Of a stretch of 64,000 nucleotides of DNA, positions 48,543 through 56,932 are shown piece by piece. Source of the stretch: Bacillota bacterium. Lineage in GTDB: Bacteria > Bacillota > Sulfobacillia > JAJYWN01 > JAJZPE01. Positions within the stretch are counted from its first letter, which is position 1; each line of letters starts with the position of its first letter. Under the pieces are notes generated by a model. The model made no database searches. It was not told the origin of the DNA and saw only the letters and a program-made list of their open reading frames with translations. A program made the position numbers and the translations under genes. The stretch spans positions 1-64,000 of the forward strand of contig JAJYMC010000016.1 in the NCBI GenBank assembly GCA_021787335.1, written 5' to 3'.

Positions 48543-49343
48543 TCACTTCTGGCACTTCGGGCAGATGACCGACGATGTGCTCCCGGTCTTCATCTTCTCG
48601 ATGGGCGTCCCGCACACGGGGCAGATGCCGCCGGCCCGGAGGTTGAGGTCCCAGCGGCCGGGCTGGTTGTACAGGTCGACCTCGTACTTGAGCCCGCCGA
48701 GCTCGGTCGCGTCGCGCAGGGCCCCGATGATGGATTCATAGAGCCGCCGGCGCTCGGCCTCGCTGAGAGAAGCCAACGGCCGGTCCGGGCGTAACTTGGC
48801 GCGGAAGAGGATCTCCTGGATGTAGACGTTGCCGATGCCGGCGATGTTCTTCTGGTCCATCAGGAAGGACTTGAGGCCGCCGCGTTTACCGGCCAGGAGG
48901 CGACCGAACCGGTCGTGGGTGAAGACCGCGTCCAGCGGGGAAGGGCCGAGGACCGCGGTCATCTTGTGGGCGGCCAGCTCGCCGGCCGGGACGGCGTGGG
49001 CGTAGCCGAACCACCAGAAGTTGATGAAAAGGGCGGTGCCGTCGGCGAAGTCGAACCGCAGCCGGTACTTGGGCGGCGGGGCCCCGCCGGGCTTGTGATA
49101 GAGAACCTCACCGCCCATGCCCAGGCTCAAGAGGAAGTGGGCATCCGGCTCCAGGTTGACGAAGACCCACTTGCCGCGGGCGTGGATGGGGCCGATGGTC
49201 CGGCCGACGACGAGCCGTTCGAACTCGGCGGCCGGCACATTGAGGACCTTCTCCTGGCGAACCTCGATCCCCGTGACGCGCTTGCCGCGAAGGCGCTCGT
49301 CCATCTGGCGGGCGAGGTTGGTGATTTCGGGAAGCTCAGGCAT
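48543..49343 (-). CDS. mutM: Formamidopyrimidine-DNA glycosylase
   Basis: A 266-residue glycosylase. MPELPEITNLARQMDERL has catalytic Pro2 and Glu3; GMGGEVLYH, RFGRLLAGKRGGLKSFLMDQKNIAGIGNVYIQEI (catalytic lysine and helix-two-turn-helix) and the zinc finger CPVCG ... CPKCQK are complete. It resembles Fpg/MutM more than the paralogue at 43.7 kb does. ATG follows GGGAGGCG. The frame continues upstream to 49481 with a hydrophobic stretch that is not part of the family. Confidence 0.92.
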   Translation of the reverse strand: MPELPEITNLARQMDERLRGKRVTGIEVRQEKVLNVPAAEFERLVVGRTIGPIHARGKWVFVNLEPDAHFLLSLGMGGEVLYHKPGGAPPPKYRLRFDFADGTALFINFWWFGYAHAVPAGELAAHKMTAVLGPSPLDAVFTHDRFGRLLAGKRGGLKSFLMDQKNIAGIGNVYIQEILFRAKLRPDRPLASLSEAERRRLYESIIGALRDATELGGLKYEVDLYNQPGRWDLNLRAGGICPVCGTPIEKMKTGSTSSVICPKCQK

Positions 49344-49530
49344 GTCTTGCGCCTCCCTTGCCGGGTTCCACCCAAGGCTCTTTCGCTGGGTAATGATGAC
49401 CCCAATCAGCACGATGACGGGCCGGCCAGGGATGTCAAACGTCTGGGCGATGCCATACACAGCCGCCAACGGCAGGACCAAGTGGTAGGCGGCCCGGCCG
49501 GAAAAGTGAAGGTGGTGGCTAAGAGCCTTC

Positions 49531-50958
49531 TCACACAGCGCCCCCGGCCGGCTCGACGGCAGAGCCCTCCAGCCGGACGCGGGTCTTCAACCACCGGCCG
49601 GTCCGGAAGACGTGGATGGAGATGAGGGCCCGGACGGACCACTCGATGAGCATCGCCACCCAGGCGTAGTAGACCGGCAGGCGCAATAGGACGATGAAGG
49701 TGAAGGTCAAGGGCACGCGCAGGGCCCAGGCCCCGCCCAGGGTGATGAGGAGCGGGGTCTTCGTGTCGCCGGCCCCGCGGAGCGAGCCGCAGAGGATGTC
49801 GGTGGTGGCCATGAACGGCTGGGCGAAGCCGGTGATGCGCAGGCACTGCGAGGCCATCAAGACGACTCCCGCCTCGGCCGTGAAGATGCGGACGAAGACT
49901 GACGGGAAGGCGATGAAAAGTAGACCGAAGCCGCCCATGATGGCCATCCCGATGAGCAGGGACTGGCGGACGGCTTCCCGGGCGCCTTCCTCATCGCCAG
50001 CCCCGAGTTTCTGACCGGCCAGGATGCCGGCGGCGACGGCGAAGCCATAGCCGGGCATGTACGAGACCGCCTCGGCGTTGGCCGCCACATAGCTCGCGGC
50101 GGCGGCCGCGCTGCCAAGGGTGGCCAGGAAGAACGTGCCCATCGTCCGCGCGCCGTCCATCATTAGCGACTCGAAGCCGCTGGGGACGCTGAGCCGGACC
50201 AGCTCAGAGGCCGACCCGCCACGGGCGAAGAGGTGGGCCGGGCGCAGGCCGATACCCCGCCGACCGGCGAACAGCCAGGCGAGGGCGACGACCGCGCCGA
50301 GGACCTGGGACGTGACGGCGGCGATGGCCGAACCGGCCAGGCCCATCGGGCGCAACCCGCCGTGGCCGAAAACCAGGAACCAGGCCAGGACGATGTTCAA
50401 CAGGTTGATCAGGCCGGTGATGACCATCGGCGTGCGGGTGTCGCCGGTCGAACGGATGACTGAGAAGGCGATGATCGCAGGCAGGTAGATGGGCGCGCCG
50501 AGGGCCAAGGTGCGTATGTATAGCACGGCGAGCTGCCGGGTGCTCTCGGGCAGGCTGGTCAGGGCGACGATGCTCGGGCCTCCGACCAGGGCAGCCGCGC
50601 TGACGGCGAGGCCGCAAGCGAAGGCCAGGCGCAGGGCCTGCGAAGCGGCGGCCCTGGCGGCATCGGGACGCCCGGCTCCGACGGCCCGCGCGACCATGGC
50701 CGTCACCCCGGAGCCCAGGCCGCCGAAGGCCCAAAGCACGGTCCAGTAGACGAGGCCGCCCACGCCGACGGCGGCCACGGCCTCGGCGCCGACGCGGCCC
50801 ATGAAGGCCGTGTCGACGTTCCAGACCATCGTCTGGAGGAGCATCTCCATGATCGCCGGCCAGGCGAGGAGGAAGATCTCCCGGCGGAGCCGTGCGATCT
50901 TGGCCCGCCTGAGGCCGACGTCGGAGGTTAGCTGAGGTTTGGCGGAGAAGGGATTCAT
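49531..50958 (-). CDS. MATE-family multidrug/Na+ efflux protein
   Basis: A 475-residue membrane protein with 12 hydrophobic helices in two MatE halves. Typical blocks: IFLLAWPAIMEMLLQTMVWNVDTAFMGRVG (TM1 region), VARAVGAGRPDAAR, and in the second half LAGQKLGAGDEEGAREAV. Family members export cationic drugs using Na+ or H+. ATG 50958 follows GAAGAGGA. Confidence 0.92.
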   Translation of the reverse strand: MNPFSAKPQLTSDVGLRRAKIARLRREIFLLAWPAIMEMLLQTMVWNVDTAFMGRVGAEAVAAVGVGGLVYWTVLWAFGGLGSGVTAMVARAVGAGRPDAARAAASQALRLAFACGLAVSAAALVGGPSIVALTSLPESTRQLAVLYIRTLALGAPIYLPAIIAFSVIRSTGDTRTPMVITGLINLLNIVLAWFLVFGHGGLRPMGLAGSAIAAVTSQVLGAVVALAWLFAGRRGIGLRPAHLFARGGSASELVRLSVPSGFESLMMDGARTMGTFFLATLGSAAAAASYVAANAEAVSYMPGYGFAVAAGILAGQKLGAGDEEGAREAVRQSLLIGMAIMGGFGLLFIAFPSVFVRIFTAEAGVVLMASQCLRITGFAQPFMATTDILCGSLRGAGDTKTPLLITLGGAWALRVPLTFTFIVLLRLPVYYAWVAMLIEWSVRALISIHVFRTGRWLKTRVRLEGSAVEPAGGAV

Positions 50959-51150
50959 GGTTGGGTCCTCTTCGGTGAGAGTATAGGGCCGTAGAAAAAG
51001 CCATTGGCGGCGAACGCCGGTTCGCCGGCGCCCCATTCTACCATGTCGGGGCCTAGGGGCGCAAACAGCATTTTAATACTGGCGACGCCGGGCGGATGTT
51101 TCGGGCAAAGGCGATGGGAGCCGGCAAAGGTGATCCGGGAGGATGATACT

Positions 51151-51498
51151 TTGAGCAGCGCTGAGTTTCAGACGAATCGTCGGTTTTGGGAGTTCGCGGA
51201 TGAGCTGATGACCTCATCGCGGCTGGTCATCGACCGGCCGGGGGTGGCGCCGGCTCCTGACTACGGATATCTTGAAGGGACGACGGCCATGGACCGCGAG
51301 GGCGTCGACGTCTGGCGCGGGTCGCTGCCGGAGCTGAAGGTCACCGGGGCCATCATCACGGTCGACCTGCTGAAGCGGGAGGCGGAAGTCAAGCTGTTGG
51401 TGGGTTGCGGCGCAGAGGAGGCCGCGGCCGCCTTGGCCGCTCACAACGTCGGCCGGCAGGCCGCGGTTCTCCTTCTGAGGCATCTGAAGACGGGATGA
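51151..51498 (+). CDS. Short inorganic-pyrophosphatase-like protein
   Basis: A 115-residue protein starting at TTG with GGGAGGATG upstream: SSAEFQTNRRFWEFADELM, DYGYLEGTTAMDREGVDVWRG, VDLLKREAEVKLLVGC. It resembles the core of family I pyrophosphatases (YGYI ... DGDPLDV), but it is shorter than the usual 160-180 residues and the triple-Asp signature reads D-R-E-G-V-D, with Glu for the middle Asp. Similar short proteins occur in Clostridia. Activity is uncertain. Confidence 0.7.
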   Translation: MSSAEFQTNRRFWEFADELMTSSRLVIDRPGVAPAPDYGYLEGTTAMDREGVDVWRGSLPELKVTGAIITVDLLKREAEVKLLVGCGAEEAAAALAAHNVGRQAAVLLLRHLKTG

Positions 51499-51583
51499 TG
51501 ACCGGATGAGGCCTCCCGCTACCCTAAGGCCAGGCGTCTGCCTGACCTTCTGTGGTTTCGCGCGATTTTGGACGGGCGGGGGG

Positions 51584-51646
51584 TTGTTTTTTTCATATGG
51601 TTCGAGTATTATCGAACTAGACAAGGCGGTTCGATATCCATCGAAC
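51584..51646 (+). promoter_or_regulatory. ArsR-MFS operon promoter with two palindromic operators
   Basis: TTGTTT (51584-51589) and TATTAT (51607-51612), spacer 17. GTTCGA-N6-TCGAAC occurs twice, at 51600-51617 and 51629-51646; the first covers the -10 and the second ends 6 bases before the ribosome site. Perfect arms and identical half-sites point to a dimeric repressor, most simply the ArsR protein encoded next. Confidence 0.85.
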
Positions 51647-51664
51647 AAGATGGAGGAAGAGACC

Positions 51665-52609
51665 ATGTCCGCCGACCGGCTCGACACCAATCGACAGGGC
51701 GCCTACCAGCTCGATATCATCTGGTCCCCGGTCCTCGAACTGATGACCAGCCTGCAGGTCTACCTCGACCGTAACCTCCACAAGAGCATCGAACTGGGAC
51801 CGAACTGGGCCCGTTGGGTGGCCAAACGCCTGGGCCACGAGTTCAAGGCGCTGGCCGAAGAGACCAAGGACATCTATCCGCTCAGCCTCCTGTTTTGGCA
51901 CGAAGCCCACGGGCAGGACGTCGAGGCCTTCCTGGATTGGCTGGGCGCCTTGACCCCCGGGGAGATCTATGATCTGGTCGCGCCGGACCTGCCGCCCGAT
52001 GCCCCGCCGATGCCCAAAGACCTCGGCGCCAGGCGAGACCGCTTCGTAGCCCTGTTGCGCGCCTGGAACGACGGCTACTTCCGTCGCTTTAACAAGCTGG
52101 TCCTGGCCGGCTTGGAGAGCGACGCCGAGGCCAAGCGGGCCATGCTCCAGCGGATGAAGCCGGAGGAGGTCTTCGAGGAAGCCACCGGGGGCGTCGTCCT
52201 GCTTCCGTCTCCTGACATCAAGCGGGTCGTGCTGGCACCCCACTATCACGCGCGGCCATGGAACCTTCATGACCGGCTGGCCTGGGGTCCCGTCTATCAA
52301 TACCCGGCCGATGTCGTGCAGGCCCAGGCCGATGAGCCTTCCTCGACGTTGCTGCGGCTGACCCGGGCCCTGGCCGACGAGAGCCGCCTGCGCATCCTCC
52401 GCTACCTGTCCCGCGGACCCCGGACCTTTACCGAGATCGCCAAGTTCAGCGAGTTGGCCAAGAGCACCGTCCACTATCACATGATGCTTCTCCGGGCCGC
52501 CGGCCTCGTCCGGGTCCATGTGTCCTACGATGGTCCCGACCGCTACAGCCTGCGCCCCGGCGCCCTCGACAAGCTGGGCGGTCGGCTGGCGGACTTTCTC
52601 AAGGAGTGA
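51665..52609 (+). CDS. ArsR-family regulator with large N-terminal domain
   Basis: A 314-residue protein. The C-terminal winged helix (TRALADESRLRILRYLSRGP, then TFTEIAKFSELAKSTVHYHM) is ArsR/DUF5937-like; the N-terminal 200 residues form a helical domain (WSPVLELMTSLQVYLDRNLHK) seen in long ArsR-type regulators of Bacillota. No metal-binding CxC motif. ATG has GGAGGAAG upstream. It probably binds the paired palindromes upstream. An MFS exporter follows 7 bases downstream. Confidence 0.9.
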   Translation: MSADRLDTNRQGAYQLDIIWSPVLELMTSLQVYLDRNLHKSIELGPNWARWVAKRLGHEFKALAEETKDIYPLSLLFWHEAHGQDVEAFLDWLGALTPGEIYDLVAPDLPPDAPPMPKDLGARRDRFVALLRAWNDGYFRRFNKLVLAGLESDAEAKRAMLQRMKPEEVFEEATGGVVLLPSPDIKRVVLAPHYHARPWNLHDRLAWGPVYQYPADVVQAQADEPSSTLLRLTRALADESRLRILRYLSRGPRTFTEIAKFSELAKSTVHYHMMLLRAAGLVRVHVSYDGPDRYSLRPGALDKLGGRLADFLKE

Positions 52610-52616
52610 ATCGAAA

Positions 52617-54068
52617 GTGAGCGAAAACCCCAGCGGCACCACGAACACCCAGGCCCAGATCCCGTACCAGGCCCCGGCCAACGGCTGGCGGACCTTCCTG
52701 ACCGTTTGGATAACCCAGTCCGTCTCGGTCTTCGGAAGTGCCCTGACCTTCTTCTCCGTGACCGTCTGGCTGACCACGGTCCTCTATCCGCTGCCCGAGC
52801 AGAAGCCGGCCTTGGGTATCGCGCTCTCGGCGGTCAGCCTGGCCTTCGCCATTCCGGTGGTCTTCGGCGCGCCAATCGCCGGGGCCTGGGCCGACCGCCA
52901 CGACCGCAAACGGACCATGATGGCCATGGACACCTTCAACGGTTTGCTCAGCCTGACTCTGGCCGCCCTGGTCTTCACCAACGCCCTCAACCTGCCGGTG
53001 CTTGTCTTGCTAATCACGCTGTTCTCGGTGGCCGGGGCCTTTCACGGTTCGGCCTTTGACACGTCCTACGCGATGATTGTCCCGGAACGGCTGTTGCCCA
53101 GGGCCAACGGGATGATGCAGACCATCGGGGCCCTTTCCGGGGTCCTCGCCCCGGTGGTCGCCGCGGTTGTCCTTTCTTTGCCGGCCCTCGCCCGCCAGGG
53201 GCACCTCCCGGGCGCATTCGGGGCGTCCCTCGCCAGGCTGGCCAACGGCATGCCCGTCATCGTCGTCTTCGACGCCCTGACCTTCTTCGGCGCCGCCGCG
53301 ACCCTACTCTTCCTGAGCATCCCGTCGCCCGTGCGGACCGACCTCAGGGACGCCGCCGGCCGGGTCAAGAAGAGCGTGTGGGCCGACGTCAAGGAAGGCG
53401 CCCTTTACATCTGGCGGCGCCGGCCCCTGCTCTGGCTGCTCGGGACGTTTACCGTGGCCAACTTCATCGCCGGCCCGATGAACGTGCTCCTCCCCCTCAT
53501 GATCAAGTTCAACCTGGCCGCCGACTGGGCCCGCCGCGGCTTCACCCTGGAGACCGCCCTGGCCTTGATCACCATGGCGGCCAGCATCGGCGGGGTGGCC
53601 GGCGGGCTCTTCATCAGCGCATGGGGTGGGCTGAAAGGGCGTCGCGTCTACGGCGTCTTGGTGCCCCTCGTGGCCCAGGGCGTCCTCCAGGCCCTCTTCG
53701 GCTTCTCGCCCATCCTCTTCTTCAGCGCGGGCGCCATAGCTCTGGCCGACTTCATGATCCCGGTCATGAACGCTCATTCGCAGACCATCTGGCAGATTCA
53801 GACCCCCCGGGAACTTCAGGGACGCGTCTTCTCCGTCCGCCGCCTCATCGCCCAGATCTCCTGGCCGCTCAGCACGGCCATCGCCGGTGTGGTGGCTGGA
53901 CTCTTCAACCCCGGCAAGGTCATCGCTATCCTCGGCATCTTCCTGGCCGCGTTCTGCGCCCTGCAACTCTTCAACCCGTATCTGATGCGGGTGGAGGATA
54001 AGGAGTCGCTCGACCGGATGGCGGCCGAGGCGGCCGTGGCCTCAGCCGCACCGGACGCAGGAAAATGA
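52617..54068 (+). CDS. MFS exporter
   Basis: A 483-residue 12-helix transporter of the enterobactin-exporter/MFS_3 type. The conserved loop between TM2 and TM3 reads GAWADRHDRKRTMM, and FDTSYAMIVPERLLPRANGMMQT and IQTPRELQGRVFSVRR are typical of this branch. GTG start with AGGAGTGA upstream, 7 bases after the arsR-type gene, so expression is presumably induced by its substrate through that regulator. Substrate unknown. Confidence 0.92.
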   Translation: MSENPSGTTNTQAQIPYQAPANGWRTFLTVWITQSVSVFGSALTFFSVTVWLTTVLYPLPEQKPALGIALSAVSLAFAIPVVFGAPIAGAWADRHDRKRTMMAMDTFNGLLSLTLAALVFTNALNLPVLVLLITLFSVAGAFHGSAFDTSYAMIVPERLLPRANGMMQTIGALSGVLAPVVAAVVLSLPALARQGHLPGAFGASLARLANGMPVIVVFDALTFFGAAATLLFLSIPSPVRTDLRDAAGRVKKSVWADVKEGALYIWRRRPLLWLLGTFTVANFIAGPMNVLLPLMIKFNLAADWARRGFTLETALALITMAASIGGVAGGLFISAWGGLKGRRVYGVLVPLVAQGVLQALFGFSPILFFSAGAIALADFMIPVMNAHSQTIWQIQTPRELQGRVFSVRRLIAQISWPLSTAIAGVVAGLFNPGKVIAILGIFLAAFCALQLFNPYLMRVEDKESLDRMAAEAAVASAAPDAGK

Positions 54069-54077
54069 AGGGATAAT

Positions 54078-55535
54078 ATGGAATTGCCCAGCGAACCGCC
54101 GGTGGGGGAGGGACCATCCATTCCTAGCCTGACTCGCTGGATCATCGCGGTCGATGTCGGCAGCACGACGACCAAAGGGGCATGCTTCGAGCGGCGGGAC
54201 GAGGGATTGGTCCTGCGGGCCGTGGAGCATGCCCCGACCACTGTGGAGAAACCATTCGAGGACGTGACCATTGGTCTCGACGAGGCCATCCGGAGGCTCG
54301 GCGAGGTCGTCGGGGAGAAGTTCGGGACCGGCGAGGCGGGCGGGTCCGGCGGAAAGGGCCGCCCGGACGTCACCCTGGTCGCCACCAGCAGCGCCGGCGG
54401 AGGCCTGCAGATGCTGGCCTGCGGGACGACCCAACGCTTCAGCGCCTCGAGCGCGCACCGGGCGGCGATGGGGGCGGGGGCCATCGTGCTGGCCACGCTG
54501 AGCCCGGACGACGGCCTCTCGCTCGCGCAGAAAGCGGACCTCGTCCGCGACCTCCGCCCGGACATGGTCCTCATGGGCGGCGGCTTTGACGGTGGCGAGG
54601 TCCCCTCGTTCATCGCCGAACTGGCCGACCTCTTGCGGACGGCCCGGCCGCGGCCGCGGCTCGGCGACAGCTTCCGGATACCCCTCGTCTACGCGGGCAA
54701 CGACGCGGGGCACGAGTTGGTTGAGGACGTGCTGGGTGAGCAGTTCATCATTCACCGGGTGGCCAATCTCGCCCCCGGGCCCAGAAAGGAAAACCCCGGT
54801 CCCGCCCGCGAGGCCATCCACCGGCTCTTTCAGCAGCACGTGATGAGCCAGGCGCCGGGGTATGGCAAGCTCCTGGCGCGGGTGGCGGCGCCGGTCCTCC
54901 CGACCCCGGGGGCCGTGGCCAAGGCGGTCGACCTGGCCGCCAAGACGTGGGGGCGCGACGTGTTGGCCTTCGACATCGGCGGCGCGACCACGGATGTCTT
55001 CTCCGTGCGCCGTGGGCGCCTCGCCCGCAGCGTCTCGGCCAACCTCGGGATGAGCTACAGCGCCCTGAACGTGTTGCAGCGGGCCGGCCTGGACCGCCTC
55101 CTGCGGTGGCTGCCGGGCGACGACGCGACGGCCGTGACCGCCGCCGTGGCCAACAAGACGTTGCACCCGACGACGCTGCCGGAGACCGCCTTCGAGCTTC
55201 GGGTCGAGCAGGCCGTCGCCCGTGAAGCCCTGTGGCTGGCCCTCGAGGACCACGTCGAGATGGCCGGCGGGGGACTGTCAGATGGGCCGGGGGTTCCTCT
55301 GGTCATCGGCAGCGGCGGCGTGCTGTCCTTCGCCCCTCGCCAGGAGCAGGTCGTGGACATCCTGGCCGATGCCGTCGGGGCGGGCCGGGCGGTGGAGGTG
55401 GCCGTGGACGACCGTTTCCTGCTGCCCCAGGTCGGGGCCCTCTCGACGGTCGCCCCGGGCCTGGCCGTCGAGGTCCTTGAAAGGCATTCAGTAAAGCGGT
55501 TGGCGACGGTGCACGGCAGGGGGGACAAGCGATGA
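54078..55535 (+). CDS. GlmL/MutL-family ATPase (B12-mutase reactivase-like)
   Basis: A 485-residue ASKHA-fold protein. The two ATP motifs are IIAVDVGSTTTKGACFE near the N-terminus and VLAFDIGGATTDVFSVRRG in the second half; ATSSAGGGLQMLA and VIGSGGVLSF are also family blocks. GlmL/MutL proteins accompany adenosylcobalamin mutases (glutamate, ornithine and lysine aminomutases) and are thought to reactivate them. No mutase gene lies nearby. Its stop overlaps the next start as ATGA, and the following two genes also overlap, so all three form one unit. Confidence 0.9.
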   Translation: MELPSEPPVGEGPSIPSLTRWIIAVDVGSTTTKGACFERRDEGLVLRAVEHAPTTVEKPFEDVTIGLDEAIRRLGEVVGEKFGTGEAGGSGGKGRPDVTLVATSSAGGGLQMLACGTTQRFSASSAHRAAMGAGAIVLATLSPDDGLSLAQKADLVRDLRPDMVLMGGGFDGGEVPSFIAELADLLRTARPRPRLGDSFRIPLVYAGNDAGHELVEDVLGEQFIIHRVANLAPGPRKENPGPAREAIHRLFQQHVMSQAPGYGKLLARVAAPVLPTPGAVAKAVDLAAKTWGRDVLAFDIGGATTDVFSVRRGRLARSVSANLGMSYSALNVLQRAGLDRLLRWLPGDDATAVTAAVANKTLHPTTLPETAFELRVEQAVAREALWLALEDHVEMAGGGLSDGPGVPLVIGSGGVLSFAPRQEQVVDILADAVGAGRAVEVAVDDRFLLPQVGALSTVAPGLAVEVLERHSVKRLATVHGRGDKR

Positions 55536-56932
55536 GGTCGGGTTACCACCAGCGCCGGCGGGAGGTCCCGGCACACGCGCGGGTTGTCGTCGAGCCGGGC
55601 CGGTGGATGGGCGAGGATGACCCAGTGGCGGTCATTGACTACGAGCCGGGCCGCCTGACCCGCATCCCCGCGGCCACGCAGTTGGCCGTGGCCCCGGACC
55701 GCGTCAGCGATCACGTCCTCCGGCCGACCTGGACGCGCATGCGGGCCGGGGAAGTCCTGGCCGCGGCTGTCTGCCTCGGCCACCCGGTGGTCTCGAGGGC
55801 TCCCGCCGACGGCCACGTGACCATGGTCTCCAGGCGACTCGGCTACGTCTATGTCCGCGAGGCCCTGGGTTTGGTCGGGGCCGGCGCGCCGCCGGTGACG
55901 GTCGACGTCTTCCCGGACATGAGCCTGCCTAAGCCAGTGTTGCACGAGTGCCTGCTGGTCCGGGAGGGCGACGAGGTGCGGTTCGGCCAGGCGCTGGCTT
56001 CGGCAAACGCCATTCGCCTGTGGAAGCAGACATTCGCGGCGGGCAAGGCGGCCAAGTCTGGGGAGAGCTGCGTGGCCCCGGTCGGCGGGCTGGTCGAGCG
56101 GATCGACCTCGACCGCCGGACGATCACCATCCGGCCGAAGGAGACGGCGTCCTTCATCGCCGCGGGTGTTCCTGGCCGAGTGACCGCCGTCAACCAGGAT
56201 GGCATCGATATCGCCGTCCACGGCCTGCGCTTCGTGGGCGCCTATGGCACGGGCGGCGAAGCGGTAGGCCCGCTCAGTCTTAACGACCGACCGGAAAGCG
56301 GGACGGTCTGGGTCAGGTCCGGACGAGTGACCATGGACGAACTGGTCGCGGCGAGGGACTGCGGTGTCGTCGCCGTCTGGGCCGCCAGTGTCACTTACGA
56401 AGACCTGCGCTCGTTCCTTGGCGACCGGCCCCTGGGGACGGTGAGCCGGGCCGGTGCCGGGCCAGTCGCTGTCGTCAGTGAGGGTTTTGGTGAATTCCGC
56501 CTATCCCCCACCGTGACCGAAGCCTTGCGCGGGCTGCGTGGCCGTCGGACCCTGGTCGACGGCGCCACCCAACTGCGCGCCGGTGCCATCCGGCCGGAGA
56601 TGATTGTCATCGACGAAGAGGCCGATAAGGGTGCCATGGCCGGCCGGGATAGCTCTGTCGTCAAAAGCAGTTCCGCCGATGATTGGCCGACCCCCGGGAC
56701 CGAGCCGATCGTCGCCGGCGATAAAGTGCGTTGTTTCTCGGGCAAGAACCTGGGCCTCACCGGGCGAGCGATCGCGCCGCCCAGGCAGGGGCAGCTCGAG
56801 AGCGGCCTTAAGACCTTGCTTGTCGAGGTGGTCTGGGCCGATGGTGGCCATGACGTGGTCGCCGCCCGCAACCTGGCCAGGTTGGCGCCGGCGGCCGAGA
56901 GGGGAGGGCAAGGGCATGGCCGTGACTCCTGA
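55532..56932 (+). CDS. Unknown protein with barrel-sandwich-like segments, linked to GlmL-like ATPase
   Basis: A 466-residue protein not recognised. Residues about 65-110 (MRAGEVLAAAVCLGHPVVSRAPADGHV) and 180-205 (ESCVAPVGGLVERIDLDRRTITI) have the G-x-V/I spacing of lipoyl/barrel-sandwich hybrid folds but no modified-lysine motif. Near 205-255 are IAAGVPGRVTAVNQDGIDIAVHG. The C-terminus (VAGDKVRCFSGKNLGLTGRA) looks like a KOW/SH3 barrel. It overlaps both neighbours, so its job should be tied to the ATPase. Confidence 0.85.
   Translation: MRSGYHQRRREVPAHARVVVEPGRWMGEDDPVAVIDYEPGRLTRIPAATQLAVAPDRVSDHVLRPTWTRMRAGEVLAAAVCLGHPVVSRAPADGHVTMVSRRLGYVYVREALGLVGAGAPPVTVDVFPDMSLPKPVLHECLLVREGDEVRFGQALASANAIRLWKQTFAAGKAAKSGESCVAPVGGLVERIDLDRRTITIRPKETASFIAAGVPGRVTAVNQDGIDIAVHGLRFVGAYGTGGEAVGPLSLNDRPESGTVWVRSGRVTMDELVAARDCGVVAVWAASVTYEDLRSFLGDRPLGTVSRAGAGPVAVVSEGFGEFRLSPTVTEALRGLRGRRTLVDGATQLRAGAIRPEMIVIDEEADKGAMAGRDSSVVKSSSADDWPTPGTEPIVAGDKVRCFSGKNLGLTGRAIAPPRQGQLESGLKTLLVEVVWADGGHDVVAARNLARLAPAAERGGQGHGRDS

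Noticed and set aside
49344-49530. Hydrophobic open frame just upstream of mutM (VLPLAAVYGIAQTF..)
   Set aside because: It looks like coding sequence of a membrane segment, but it is short, lacks a start with a ribosome site and cannot be matched; it may be a remnant but cannot be supported.
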